Shown here: positions 19,070-28,505 of the stretch, piece by piece | Layout: each line of letters opens with the position of its first letter | Numbering within the stretch: position 1 is the stretch's first letter | Source: Bacteroidota bacterium | GTDB lineage: Bacteria > Bacteroidota > Bacteroidia > B-17B0 > Aurantibacillaceae | Reading direction: 5' to 3' | DNA length: 64,000 nt | NCBI GenBank assembly: GCA_013297775.1 | Contig: JAAFIL010000006.1 | Coordinates: forward strand, 1-64,000 | Translations under genes and position numbers: made by a program | The notes under the pieces: generated by a model | The model's input: only the letters and a program-made list of their open reading frames with translations | Told to the model about the DNA's origin: nothing | The model's database searches: none

Positions 19070-19388
19070 TCGTTAAAATAAAGTAGTCAAAAATACAAAA
19101 ACACATTGAGTTAATGTTTTTTTATAAATGCTTCAACTCAAAAATTACTGAGTAAGAATAACTTCTCCTTCCTTTTTAAAAGCGAGGCGAAACAGCTTGT
19201 ATTTTGATTAAAAAAAGATTTTTTTTGCATTTTAACAATATCTCAAAAAAAAATGCGTTATTTGTATTCCATCCCCTAAAATCTAGCAGTACAAAGCATT
19301 TCAAACTCCCCAAGAAATGTTAAAGAATCAATTATTGGCACATTTTATGATACGTTTATTAATAAATTTAACTTTTATATAACAAGCT
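19070..19388. other. AT-rich divergent gap (319 bp)
   Basis: Separates the divergent S4-domain gene and response regulator. It is AT-rich with several A and T runs. The only signal I can support is a -7-like box for the S4 gene (19088-19095); no repeat of the families seen elsewhere is present. Confidence 0.6.
19088..19095 (-). promoter_or_regulatory. -7 box for the S4-domain gene
   Basis: On the minus strand TATTTTTG, a full match to TAnnTTTG, 18 bp before the ATG at 19069. No TTG at the usual distance, so only half of the promoter pattern is seen. Confidence 0.35.
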
Positions 19389-20090
19389 ATGGAAGCAGTT
19401 AAGAACAAAATATTATTGGTGGAAGATGATCCGAGTTTAGGGCCTTTATTGCAAGAATACTTAGATGCCAAAGGTTTCGAAACCAAGTTAGCCGACGATG
19501 GGAAAAAAGGCTTCGATGCGTTTTGTAAATCTACTTTCGATTTATTATTGCTCGATGTAATGATGCCTGTAAAAGATGGGATTACTTTAGCTAAAGAGGT
19601 TCGCGTAACCGATAAAAGTGTACCCATCATTTTTTTAACGGCTAAAGGGATGAAAGAAGATACCCTAGAAGGATTTGCCGCAGGAGCCGATGATTACATC
19701 ACCAAGCCATTTAGCATGGAAGAGCTATTGGTTCGGGTAAATGCAGTGTTGCGTCGTACCAACAAAATGCGCTCTACCGAAATGGAAGAGGTAACTTTTA
19801 AGGTGGGTGTTTACGATTTTAACTCCGAGAAACAGGTTTTGCTTCATAACGGGCAAGAGCAAAAGTTAACCACCAAAGAAAGCCAATTGTTACGGTTATT
19901 GTGCGTTCATCAAAACGATGTACTCGACCGCTCTTTTGCGCTAAAAGCTATTTGGCACGACGATAACTACTTCAACGGCCGAAGCATGGACGTTTATATT
20001 GCTAAACTTCGCAAATATCTTAAAGACGATGCCAAACTCGAAATCATCAACATACATGGCAAAGGTTTTAAGTTATTAATAAATAGTTAA
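19389..20090 (+). CDS. OmpR/PhoB-family response regulator (RprY-like), orphan
   Basis: Two-component DNA-binding regulator. The receiver domain (1-120) has the acidic pair E12/D13/D14, phospho-acceptor D56 in LLLLDVMMP, and the conserved K near TKPFSMEELL. The effector is a winged helix (about 135-233) with the KLTTKESQLLRLLC helix and GRSMDVYIAKLRKYLKDD recognition region. At 233 residues it is of normal length. No histidine kinase gene is adjacent, so its partner is elsewhere. The form of the winged helix resembles the Bacteroidota RprY group; signal and targets are unknown. Confidence 0.92.
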   Translation: MEAVKNKILLVEDDPSLGPLLQEYLDAKGFETKLADDGKKGFDAFCKSTFDLLLLDVMMPVKDGITLAKEVRVTDKSVPIIFLTAKGMKEDTLEGFAAGADDYITKPFSMEELLVRVNAVLRRTNKMRSTEMEEVTFKVGVYDFNSEKQVLLHNGQEQKLTTKESQLLRLLCVHQNDVLDRSFALKAIWHDDNYFNGRSMDVYIAKLRKYLKDDAKLEIINIHGKGFKLLINS

Positions 20091-20226
20091 ACCCTTTTCT
20101 CACTTTAGTGTTAACTTACAGTACTATACCTCAAGTACTTTATTCAGTATTAAGGTTAACGACTATTTTTTGTACTCCCGCTTTGTTTATCGCATAAAAG
20201 CTGTAACTTAACGCTTACGAAATCGA

Positions 20227-22965
20227 ATGCTAAAAAGTTTAAGATATATAGGGTGTTGGTTTATACTGATGGTGTTGTGCCTCGACGGTTTTGCCACACA
20301 CAACCGAGGCGGCGAAATTATGTACAGACGAATTTCAGGATTCACTTACGAATTTCGAGTGGTTATTTACACCGACGACGGTTCCAATGTAGCTGACCGT
20401 TGTAGCCTAACTGTTAATTTCGGCGATGGCGATACGGCAGTGGCCTACCGCGTAAATGGCTCTACAAACAGCAGTTGTGGTCAGGGGATAGGAAGCGGTG
20501 TTATTATTTCAACAACACCCAGAGTTAAAAGGAATGAATATTTGGTAACGCATACTTACTCAGGAGCCTTCAATTATGTAATTTCAGTATTTGACCGAAA
20601 CCGAAATGGAGATTCCCGAAACATTCCTAATTCTATTAATCAACCTTTTTATTTAGAAACCAAATTGTCGTTCGATAATTTTACACCTTTTAATAATTCC
20701 CCCATCTTTAACGTTCCGCCTATTGACCGTGCCTGCATAGGGAAATGCTTTTACCATAATCCGGCTGCTTTTGACCCCGACGGCGATAGTTTAAGTTACG
20801 AGTTAACCATACCCAGGGGTGAGGGTCCCAACGGTCAAATTGGAGTTCCTATACCAGGTTATGTGTTTCCAAGTTTTGGCGGTGGTAACGGTAAGTTTGA
20901 AATTGATGCTTCTGACGGCACATTAACTTGGTGTTCGCCAATAGCAGGTTCAACTTTTGGAACAGGACAAGGCGAATACAATGTAGCTTTTTTTGTTAAA
21001 GAATGGCGAAAATTTAATGGCGTTTATAGGCAAATTGGTTACGTTTTACGCGACATGCAAATTATTGTTGCCGCTGGTTGCAATAACGACTCCCCGGTTA
21101 TTGTTGTGCCTGCCGATACCTGCGTAGAAGCTGGTTCAAGCATTCAAAAACAAATTCGTGTAACCGATCCCGATAATGATCCCATCACGCTTCAAGGCTT
21201 TGGTGGCTCTTTTTCTGCGTCTGCCCCTACCTCGTTCTTATCTCCCACTTCGGGAACAGGTTTGTTAATTGCTAATTACACTTGGCAAACGGCTTGCGTT
21301 CACATTCGCAAACAGCCCTACCAAATTACTTTAAAAGCCGAAGATTCTCCAGGGAACGTCAATGCGATTAAATTAGTTGATTTTAAAACGTTTTCGGTTA
21401 GAGTTGTTGCACCTGCGCCCAAAAATTTAACGGCCACGCCTTTGGGGGTATCCGTCAACCTATCTTGGCAATTGAGTAATTGTTCAACCCCTAACAATCG
21501 CTTGCGAGAGTATAAAATTTTTCGCCGTGTAGGCTGTTCAACATTTTCTTTAAATCCTTGCGATTTAGGCGTTAACCCAGCTTGGGGCTATACCAATGTG
21601 GGAGCGGTTTCATTCAGTGTGAATACATTTAACGACAATAACAATGGCAATGGACTTTCGCCAGGTATAGATTATTCGTACTTAATCATTGCCGTTTATG
21701 CCGATGGCTCCGAGAGTTATGCTAGCAACCGCGTGTGTGTGCGCCTCAAGCGCGATGTACCACTCATTATTAATACCGATGTGCTTACCACCAATACTAC
21801 AACAGGTTCTGTATTTGTAAGATGGATTAAGCCGATTGTATCTGCCACTAATTTAGATACCTTGCAATTGCCAGGGCCTTACACGTTTCAATTGCTTTAC
21901 AAAGCAGCCAACTCACTTACTTACTCGCCTATTTATACGGTAACAAAACCGTATTTTGCAAACCTTACCGACCTAAACGATACTACCTACACGCACACCA
22001 ACATAGATACAGAAACAAAAGATGCGGAATATAAAGTAGAATTTATAGCCACTAACTCGTTGATTGCAGTAGGTGCTTCGCAACGTGCTAAAACTATTTT
22101 TTTAAATGCCATAGGTGGCGAGCGCAGAGTTAGTTTAACTTGGAGCGTAACCGTGCCTTGGATAAATACACTTTATGAAGTTTACCGCAGTTCGGCAACC
22201 CAGACAACCGCTGTGTTGATAGGAACCACCACCAGTACAAGTTACGAAGATACAGCAGGCGTTATTAACCTTAGAGCGTATTGCTACTATGTGCGTTCGA
22301 TTGGAGCTTATAGCGAGCCTACCATTTTTAGCCCTTTGTTTAATCGCTCGCAAATTGTTTGTGCAACAGCCCGTGACATTACGCCACCTTGTTCGCCTAC
22401 GGTAAGCACTAATGCCAATTGCCTCACTGGTTTTGTAGATGTGCGTTGGACTAACCCCAATAACTCGTGTGCTAACGATGTGGTAAGTTATAAATTATAC
22501 ACCAAACCTACCGTGGCCGATGATTATACCTTACTTGCTAATTTTAGCTCAGCTACCAGTACCATTTATACCATAGATGGACTAGAATTTGTGGCTGCTT
22601 GCTATGCCGTTACAGCCACAGATAGCAGCGGTAACGAAAGTGCAAAAAGTTTGCAAGTTTGCGTCGAAAATTGCCCCGAGTTTGAGTTACCTAATATTGT
22701 AACCGTTAACGGCGATGGGGCAAACGATTTTTACAAGGCTATAAAAGTTAGGCAAATTAAAGAAATTGATTTGCAAATATATAACCGTTGGGGCAACTTA
22801 GTTTACGAAACCCGCGATCCTTATTTTAAATGGGATGCCACCAGCAAACAAACGGGGCAAGGGTTAAACGAAGGCACTTATTTTTATACGTGTATTGTTT
22901 ATTTCCCAACCACCAAAGGCATACAAGAACGCAAGCTAAAAGGTTTCGTGCAGATTGTGCGCTAA
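20227..22965 (+). CDS. Large secreted protein with gliding-associated type B T9SS C-terminal domain
   Basis: 912 residues. A signal peptide (about 1-23) is followed by ATHNRGGEIMYR, a start typical of a large Bacteroidota family of surface proteins. Then come a PKD-like region containing FGDGDT, a middle with cadherin-like D-rich turns (DPDGDSLSYEL, DPDNDPITLQGFG), and several fibronectin type III-like modules (about 385-810: ATPLGVSVNLSWQL, GGERRVSLTWSV, TGFVDVRWTNP). The last 90 residues are the CHU_C/TIGR04131-like domain: LPNIVTVNGDGANDFYKA, IYNRWGNLVYE and GTYFYTCIVYF. Type B cargo is exported by T9SS and often attached to the surface or found with gliding adhesins. Binding partner unknown. 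Confidence 0.9.
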   Translation: MLKSLRYIGCWFILMVLCLDGFATHNRGGEIMYRRISGFTYEFRVVIYTDDGSNVADRCSLTVNFGDGDTAVAYRVNGSTNSSCGQGIGSGVIISTTPRVKRNEYLVTHTYSGAFNYVISVFDRNRNGDSRNIPNSINQPFYLETKLSFDNFTPFNNSPIFNVPPIDRACIGKCFYHNPAAFDPDGDSLSYELTIPRGEGPNGQIGVPIPGYVFPSFGGGNGKFEIDASDGTLTWCSPIAGSTFGTGQGEYNVAFFVKEWRKFNGVYRQIGYVLRDMQIIVAAGCNNDSPVIVVPADTCVEAGSSIQKQIRVTDPDNDPITLQGFGGSFSASAPTSFLSPTSGTGLLIANYTWQTACVHIRKQPYQITLKAEDSPGNVNAIKLVDFKTFSVRVVAPAPKNLTATPLGVSVNLSWQLSNCSTPNNRLREYKIFRRVGCSTFSLNPCDLGVNPAWGYTNVGAVSFSVNTFNDNNNGNGLSPGIDYSYLIIAVYADGSESYASNRVCVRLKRDVPLIINTDVLTTNTTTGSVFVRWIKPIVSATNLDTLQLPGPYTFQLLYKAANSLTYSPIYTVTKPYFANLTDLNDTTYTHTNIDTETKDAEYKVEFIATNSLIAVGASQRAKTIFLNAIGGERRVSLTWSVTVPWINTLYEVYRSSATQTTAVLIGTTTSTSYEDTAGVINLRAYCYYVRSIGAYSEPTIFSPLFNRSQIVCATARDITPPCSPTVSTNANCLTGFVDVRWTNPNNSCANDVVSYKLYTKPTVADDYTLLANFSSATSTIYTIDGLEFVAACYAVTATDSSGNESAKSLQVCVENCPEFELPNIVTVNGDGANDFYKAIKVRQIKEIDLQIYNRWGNLVYETRDPYFKWDATSKQTGQGLNEGTYFYTCIVYFPTTKGIQERKLKGFVQIVR

Positions 22966-23024
22966 CTAAAGTTCTGTTTAGATAAAACATTTTAAGTAAA
23001 TTGCCACACTTAATTTTTTTGCAC

Positions 23025-25952
23025 ATGCGAAGCCTATTCTTTATTTTACTTATTTTTCTGATAATTTGTAACGGCATGGCGCAAAATTTGGCGAAATACG
23101 TTAACCCTTTTGTTGGAACCGATGGGCATGGCCACACCTTTCCAGGGGCATTAGTGCCATTTGGTATGGTGCAATTAAGCCCCGATACACGTATAGATAA
23201 CAGTTGGGACGGTTGTTCAGGTTATCATTACAGCGATTCGTTAATCTATGGTTTTTCACACACCCATTTAAGTGGCACTGGCGTTAGCGATTATGGCGAT
23301 GTGATGCTAATGCCCGTATTAGAAAAAAAAACCTTTAAAAGCGAGTCATATTCTGCCAGTTTTACACACCCGAACGAAAAAGCAACACCCGGCTTTTACG
23401 AAGTAAAATTAAACACAGGCATTAAAGTAGAGTTAACGGCTACTACCCGATGCGGCATACAACGCTACACATTCCCAAAAGATAGTGCGGCTAAATTAGT
23501 GATTGATTTGTTGCACCGCGATAAATTATTAAAAGGCAATTTAAAGGTAATAGACAGTGTAACCCTAGTAGGATACCGCATAAGCCAAGCATGGGCGGCT
23601 GAACAACATTGTTATTTTGCCATTCGCTTTTCGCAACCCATTAAACGCTTGCAATTTGGAAAAAATAAAGCCTTTATTAATCCACCCACTTCTAAAACCG
23701 ATTATGCCGATGCGTGTTTTATTGAATTCAAATCGCTAACCAATGCGCCTTTATTAATAAAAACAGGTATTTCGTTTGTGGACATAGATGGGGCTTTGGC
23801 TAATTTAAAAGCCGAAACAAGTGCTTCTAATTTTGAGGAGTATCGCCGTGAGGCTGAAAAGGCGTGGGACACCCAATTATCAAAAATTAAAGTAGAAAGT
23901 AACAACCCAACTTTACTTGCCAATTTTTATACGGCATTTTACCATTGCTGCATTCACCCTTCTATTTTTCAAGATGTGGATAAGCGTTACCGTGGAATGG
24001 ATAATAAAATACATTTAGCACAGCAACACACGCAATACTCTATTTTCTCGCTGTGGGATACCTACCGAGCTTTGCACCCTCTCTTTTCGATTATTGAACA
24101 AAACCGTACCCGCGATTTTATTTCAACCTTTATTCAACATTATGATCAAACCAAACGCTTACCCGTGTGGGAACTAGCTGCCAACGAAACCAATTGTATG
24201 ATTGGTTTTCATGCCGTTTCGGTTATTGCCGATTGTTTTGCAAAAGGGATAGGTGGCTTTGATACGGTGTTGGCTTACGAAGCCATGCGTGCCTCGGCCA
24301 AGTACCCCAAGTTTGGATTAGAAACCTTTAACCAAAAAGGGTATTTGCAAATAGATGACGAGAGCGAAAGTGTAAGTAAAAGTTTAGAGTATGCCTACGA
24401 TCATTGGTGCATTGCACAAGTTGCACAACGCTTAAATAAACCCGAAGATTATAAGTATCACCTCCGTTTATCTTTAGCTTACAAACATTTGTTCGATAGT
24501 ACAACGGGTATGATGCGCCCACGACTTAATGGCAATTGGTTACAAGCTTTTGACCCCAAGCAAATTAATAGCTATTACACCGAAGCCAATGCGTGGCAGT
24601 ATGCGTTTTATGTGCCACACGACATCGAGGGTTTAATAAAATTACACGGTGGCGAGCAAGCCTTTGAAAAAAAATTAGATGAATTTTTTACAACAAGTAG
24701 CGAGTTAAATGGACTAACGCAAGCCGATGTAACGGGCTTAATTGGTCAGTATGCGCATGGTAACGAACCTAGCCACCACTGCGCCTATTTATACAACTAC
24801 GTGGGCCAACCTCACAAAACAATTGAGCGGGTGCATCAACTATTAAATACATTTTATAAACCTACACCCGATGGGTTAATTGGTAACGACGATTGCGGTC
24901 AAATGAGTGCATGGTATGTATTAAGCAGCATGGGGTTTTATCCAGTTTGTCCGGGCTCAAGCGAATACGTTTTAGGGGCACCACTGTTCGATAAAGTAAG
25001 TATTCAGTTAGAAAACGGGAAAATATTTGTGATTAAAAATGAAGTTAAAACCAACACTAAGCTAAGTCACGTAGAAATGAATGGAAAGCCTTTAACCCGC
25101 TCTGCCATTGATAACTTAATAATAAACCGTGGCGAAATCTTGGTTTTTAAGTACGATTTGGCGGATTTGAAAAACCTATCTACTTATGGAACTACCCTTT
25201 TTAAACGCCCTGCATCTCGTGTTAATAAACTTACTATTTTACCTGCGCCTCTTATTTTATCTGAAAGTAAAAGCATTAGTGGTAAATCTTTTATTCAATT
25301 GCAAGCCACTAATTCTAAAGCGATAAATATTGCTTACACAACAGATGGCAGCGCGCCCACTCGTCAGTCGGAACTTTATTTTAAACCGTTTCCAATTACC
25401 AAATCGTGCGTTGTAAAAGCGATGGCATTTACAAAAACCGACAGCAGTGCTATTGCTCAAGCTTTTTTTGTTAAGAGTAATAAAACCTACAGTACACAAC
25501 TTAACTGCACGTATAATAAACAATACGATGGCGGCGGCATAAATGCGTTAACCGATAGCATCTTTGGCAGCGAAGACTGGCGGCGTGGCAGTTGGCAAGG
25601 TTATCAAAATCAAAATTTTGAGTGTGTAGTGGATTTAAAAACGGTGCAAGCAGTGCGTTATGTGGGTGCTCATTTTTTGCAAGATACACGGTCGTGGATA
25701 ATTTATCCGAGTAAAGTCAATTATTATTTTAGTAAGGATGGTAAAAATTGGATTCTACAAGAAAGTGTAGAACACGCCGTAAAACCTGACGATTATCGCA
25801 TTCAAATGCAATGGCTAGATAAACAATTGCCCAAGCCCGAAACCGCACGCTACATTAAAATAGTAGCCACTAACTTTGGTAAGTTACCAACTTGGCACGA
25901 GGGCAAAGGAGGCGATGCGTTTATTTTTATAGATGAATTAGACATACGTTAA
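23025..25952 (+). CDS. GH92 family alpha-mannosidase, exported, with chitobiase-like and F5/8C-like C-terminal domains
   Basis: Exo-acting, calcium-dependent alpha-mannosidase family acting on host or yeast mannans and N-glycans. The ATG at 23025 starts a clean signal peptide ending NGMAQ; an upstream TTG at 23001 is in frame but unlikely. GH92 hallmarks: YVNPFVGTDGHGHTFPGA, YGFSHTHLSGTG, FSLWDTYRALHPLF, GNEPSHHCAYLYNY and NDDCGQMSAWYVLSSMGFYP. After about residue 745 a chitobiase-C-like module (YTTDGSAPTRQSELYFKPF) and a discoidin-like F5/8C module (about 835-975) follow, probably carbohydrate-binding. There is no T9SS domain, so a periplasmic site is likely. Linkage specificity cannot be set from sequence. 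Confidence 0.93.
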   Translation: MRSLFFILLIFLIICNGMAQNLAKYVNPFVGTDGHGHTFPGALVPFGMVQLSPDTRIDNSWDGCSGYHYSDSLIYGFSHTHLSGTGVSDYGDVMLMPVLEKKTFKSESYSASFTHPNEKATPGFYEVKLNTGIKVELTATTRCGIQRYTFPKDSAAKLVIDLLHRDKLLKGNLKVIDSVTLVGYRISQAWAAEQHCYFAIRFSQPIKRLQFGKNKAFINPPTSKTDYADACFIEFKSLTNAPLLIKTGISFVDIDGALANLKAETSASNFEEYRREAEKAWDTQLSKIKVESNNPTLLANFYTAFYHCCIHPSIFQDVDKRYRGMDNKIHLAQQHTQYSIFSLWDTYRALHPLFSIIEQNRTRDFISTFIQHYDQTKRLPVWELAANETNCMIGFHAVSVIADCFAKGIGGFDTVLAYEAMRASAKYPKFGLETFNQKGYLQIDDESESVSKSLEYAYDHWCIAQVAQRLNKPEDYKYHLRLSLAYKHLFDSTTGMMRPRLNGNWLQAFDPKQINSYYTEANAWQYAFYVPHDIEGLIKLHGGEQAFEKKLDEFFTTSSELNGLTQADVTGLIGQYAHGNEPSHHCAYLYNYVGQPHKTIERVHQLLNTFYKPTPDGLIGNDDCGQMSAWYVLSSMGFYPVCPGSSEYVLGAPLFDKVSIQLENGKIFVIKNEVKTNTKLSHVEMNGKPLTRSAIDNLIINRGEILVFKYDLADLKNLSTYGTTLFKRPASRVNKLTILPAPLILSESKSISGKSFIQLQATNSKAINIAYTTDGSAPTRQSELYFKPFPITKSCVVKAMAFTKTDSSAIAQAFFVKSNKTYSTQLNCTYNKQYDGGGINALTDSIFGSEDWRRGSWQGYQNQNFECVVDLKTVQAVRYVGAHFLQDTRSWIIYPSKVNYYFSKDGKNWILQESVEHAVKPDDYRIQMQWLDKQLPKPETARYIKIVATNFGKLPTWHEGKGGDAFIFIDELDIR

Positions 25953-25955
25953 ACC

Positions 25956-26411
25956 ATGATTATTACCAAGCCAATTACTTACGGTTCCGAAGCCTATAAA
26001 GACATGTTAGCCTTGCGCAACGAGGTGTTGCGAAAACCCATTAACTGGCCTTATTTTGAATTGGCTAACACCCGACACGAAACCGAGTTTATCCTCTTAG
26101 GGGGATATGACAAACAGCATACATTAGTGGCGTGTTGCATTTTGGCAGAGAAAACGCCCAGCGAAGTGCAATTAAAACAAATGGCGGTGTTGCCCAATCA
26201 ACAGGGGAAAGGCACAGGGGCGCAATTGTTGCATCATGCCGAAATAATAGCTTTGCAAAAGGGATATAAAAAACTAAGCATGCACGCCCGACAAACGGCT
26301 TTGGGGTTTTACCAAAAATACAATTATGTAAGCATTGGAACTGTTTTTGAAGAGGTGGGTATTCCTCATTTTAAAATGGAAAAGGTATTATCGCTTCCGA
26401 AAGCCAAATGA
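25956..26411 (+). CDS. GNAT-family N-acetyltransferase
   Basis: 151 residues with the acetyl-CoA binding core: QLKQMAVLPNQQGKGTGAQLL (about 75-95) contains the Q/RxxGxG/A loop, followed by the conserved alanine/leucine helix and a C-terminal FYQKYNY.SIGTVFEEVGIPHFKMEK strand characteristic of small GNAT enzymes. It starts 3 bp after the GH92 stop codon and is surely in the same transcript. Acceptor substrate unknown; nothing ties it to glycan metabolism except position. Confidence 0.88.
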   Translation: MIITKPITYGSEAYKDMLALRNEVLRKPINWPYFELANTRHETEFILLGGYDKQHTLVACCILAEKTPSEVQLKQMAVLPNQQGKGTGAQLLHHAEIIALQKGYKKLSMHARQTALGFYQKYNYVSIGTVFEEVGIPHFKMEKVLSLPKAK

Positions 26412-26540
26412 GTTAACTCCGAAAGATAATTTTAAATTAACACCAAGTATGGATAATAAATTGTATATTTACGTTGTACCTCCTGTCCTTTGGTTCAATC
26501 CATCGTCCCGATAGCCCTGTAATTTTAGAAGATTTGAGTC

Positions 26541-27881
26541 ATGTTTGAGCAGTTTGAGAGACATCTTTATTGTAAACGGTTTTTTAGTTCCGAAAAAAAA
26601 TACCTTCTGGCATTTAGTTCAGGTGTAGATAGTGTTGTGTTAGCACACTTACTCATTAAAGCCGGTGTCAATTTTTCGATAGCTCATTGTAATTTTAATT
26701 TACGCGGGCAAGATAGCGAAGATGATGCCACCTTTGCACGTACATTTGCCGAAACAAAGGACATTCCTTTCTTTTACCGATCGTTCGATACAGAACTTTA
26801 TAAAAAAGAACAACACGTTAATACACAAATAGCAGCACGCGAATTACGTTACACGTGGTTTAAACAATTACTTGCCGAAGAGGGCTTTGAACAAATTATT
26901 ACGGCGCATCATGCCAGCGATAACATTGAAACGTTTTTAATTAACGCGTTACGTGGCAGTGGCGTAAAAGGATTTAAAGGCATCAACGAACAAACTCACG
27001 AAATACGCCGACCTCTACTACCATTTAGCAAAACGCAAATCTTAGAGTATGCGCATCAAAATTACCTTAATTACCGAAACGACATTAGTAATTTTGATTT
27101 AAAATACGAACGGAATTACCTGCGTACAAAAGTAGTGCCCTTACTTAAAAATTTAAACCCCTCATTTGAACAAACGTTATATACCAATACTCAACATTTG
27201 GTAGATGTTATTTCTATTGCCGAAGAATACATGCAAGTGCGATTAAACCAAATCGTTAATAAAGAAAACGATGTTTGGAAGATTGATAAAGCACAGTTAT
27301 CGAAAGAGGCGCACCAATCGGCCTTGTTGTTTACATTACTGCACCCACTCGGGTTTAATAGCCACCAACTTGTTCAGTTGACCGAAAGTTTAAAGCAAAC
27401 CCATCACTCAGGCAAGTTATTTTATTCGCACACGCACCGCTTGCTACTCGATCGTGATTTTATCTTTGTTAAGTCTATCGAAAGTGAAGATGAAGAGTTT
27501 CGCCAAACTTTTTTATTCAACAATATCGAAGAAGTTTCACATTTTCCACACCTTAAATTAAAAGTAGAGCCAAGTACCGAACTGGTTTTTGATAGCCCTG
27601 CTCAATTATTAGTAGATGTTTCGAGTTTGGTATTTCCTTTGTGCATTCGTCAAAAAAAACAAGGTGATAAGTTTAAACCTTTTGGGATGAAACAATTTAA
27701 AAAGCTGAGTGATTTTTTTATCAACTCTAAACTCAGCGAATTTGAAAAAGAAAAAGTGTGGATATTAGAGAATGGCAATGAAGAAATTATTTGGGTAATT
27801 GGGTATCGAAGCGATGAACGCTACCGTGTGCGCGGCAACGAAACCCACCTTTATAAATTTCAAATAGATGAAGGACGATGA
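26541..27881 (+). CDS. tilS: tRNA(Ile)-lysidine synthase TilS
   Basis: Converts C34 of the tRNA-Ile CAU anticodon to lysidine, so it reads AUA instead of AUG; essential in most bacteria. N-terminal PP-loop ATPase with SSGVDS at 26-31 (consensus SGGxDS, here with Ser at the second position), then the LAHCNFNLRG-like strand, the TAHHASDNIETFLINALRGSG segment and IRRPLLPFSK. The C-terminal half (about 360-446) is the TilS substrate-binding domain with IRQKKQGDKFKPFGM. Length 446 is normal. The gene downstream starts within its last codons. Confidence 0.96.
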   Translation: MFEQFERHLYCKRFFSSEKKYLLAFSSGVDSVVLAHLLIKAGVNFSIAHCNFNLRGQDSEDDATFARTFAETKDIPFFYRSFDTELYKKEQHVNTQIAARELRYTWFKQLLAEEGFEQIITAHHASDNIETFLINALRGSGVKGFKGINEQTHEIRRPLLPFSKTQILEYAHQNYLNYRNDISNFDLKYERNYLRTKVVPLLKNLNPSFEQTLYTNTQHLVDVISIAEEYMQVRLNQIVNKENDVWKIDKAQLSKEAHQSALLFTLLHPLGFNSHQLVQLTESLKQTHHSGKLFYSHTHRLLLDRDFIFVKSIESEDEEFRQTFLFNNIEEVSHFPHLKLKVEPSTELVFDSPAQLLVDVSSLVFPLCIRQKKQGDKFKPFGMKQFKKLSDFFINSKLSEFEKEKVWILENGNEEIIWVIGYRSDERYRVRGNETHLYKFQIDEGR

Positions 27882-28416
27882 GCTAATATTTGAAGAACGG
27901 CAATACATGGGCTATAACCGTTTCAGTATGTTGGTACGCACTATTTTGGCCGTGTTTTGTTTTATGGCCTATTACTGGTCCGAAAATCCCAAACCCGTTG
28001 AACTCACTTTTTTTAAAATAGGCTCTTACCCTATACAACACTTTAGCCAATCGGGTACTATTTTTTTTATTATTGGGCTTTTTGTGTTGCTCATTTCTAT
28101 TGCGCTAACGTATGTTCTTCACATTCACACCAAGGTATATAACAATTATATGGTTATTGATGGGTTTTGGAATGCGCGCCGTGTAAAAATAGATTTGAAT
28201 GGCATTACACATATTCGTAAGAGCCGTTACAAAAAAAATGGTTTTCGCCGAGCAGTTTATAATTTACACAACAAGGGCATAATAAAATTTTATACCAGCG
28301 GTTCCGATTTTATAGAACTAACCGACAACAGCGGGTTTGTTTACCGTATTGGTAGTCAAAAAACAGTCGAATTGTATCGGTTATTAAAAGCACGCCTTAA
28401 TTATTTAGCAGTGTAA
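27868..28416 (+). CDS. Two-pass membrane protein of unknown function
   Basis: 182 residues, not recognised. Two hydrophobic segments are visible, about residues 14-34 (SMLVRTILAVFCFMAYYW) and 57-85 (GTIFFIIGLFVLLISIALTYVL). The following 90 residues are soluble, basic and rich in beta-prone stretches, with regular Arg/Lys (RVKIDLNGITHIRKSRYKKN), which could be a PH-like cytosolic domain but this is a guess. It overlaps the end of tilS by 14 bp, so its translation is likely coupled to tilS. Such small membrane proteins often sit after tilS in Bacteroidota genomes, but I recall no assigned function. Confidence 0.75.
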   Translation: MKDDELIFEERQYMGYNRFSMLVRTILAVFCFMAYYWSENPKPVELTFFKIGSYPIQHFSQSGTIFFIIGLFVLLISIALTYVLHIHTKVYNNYMVIDGFWNARRVKIDLNGITHIRKSRYKKNGFRRAVYNLHNKGIIKFYTSGSDFIELTDNSGFVYRIGSQKTVELYRLLKARLNYLAV

Positions 28417-28505
28417 TTAATACAAAACAGGTAAAGCAGTCTCTATAATTTCGACGGACACATTGGCTAGTTTCAAGTTTTTTTAGCATCTTGGCTCTCC
28501 ATTGT

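Noticed and set aside
26490-26515. tRNA T-arm-like string ggttcaatcc before tilS
   Set aside because: The flanking bases do not form the T stem and no acceptor, D or anticodon arm is present.
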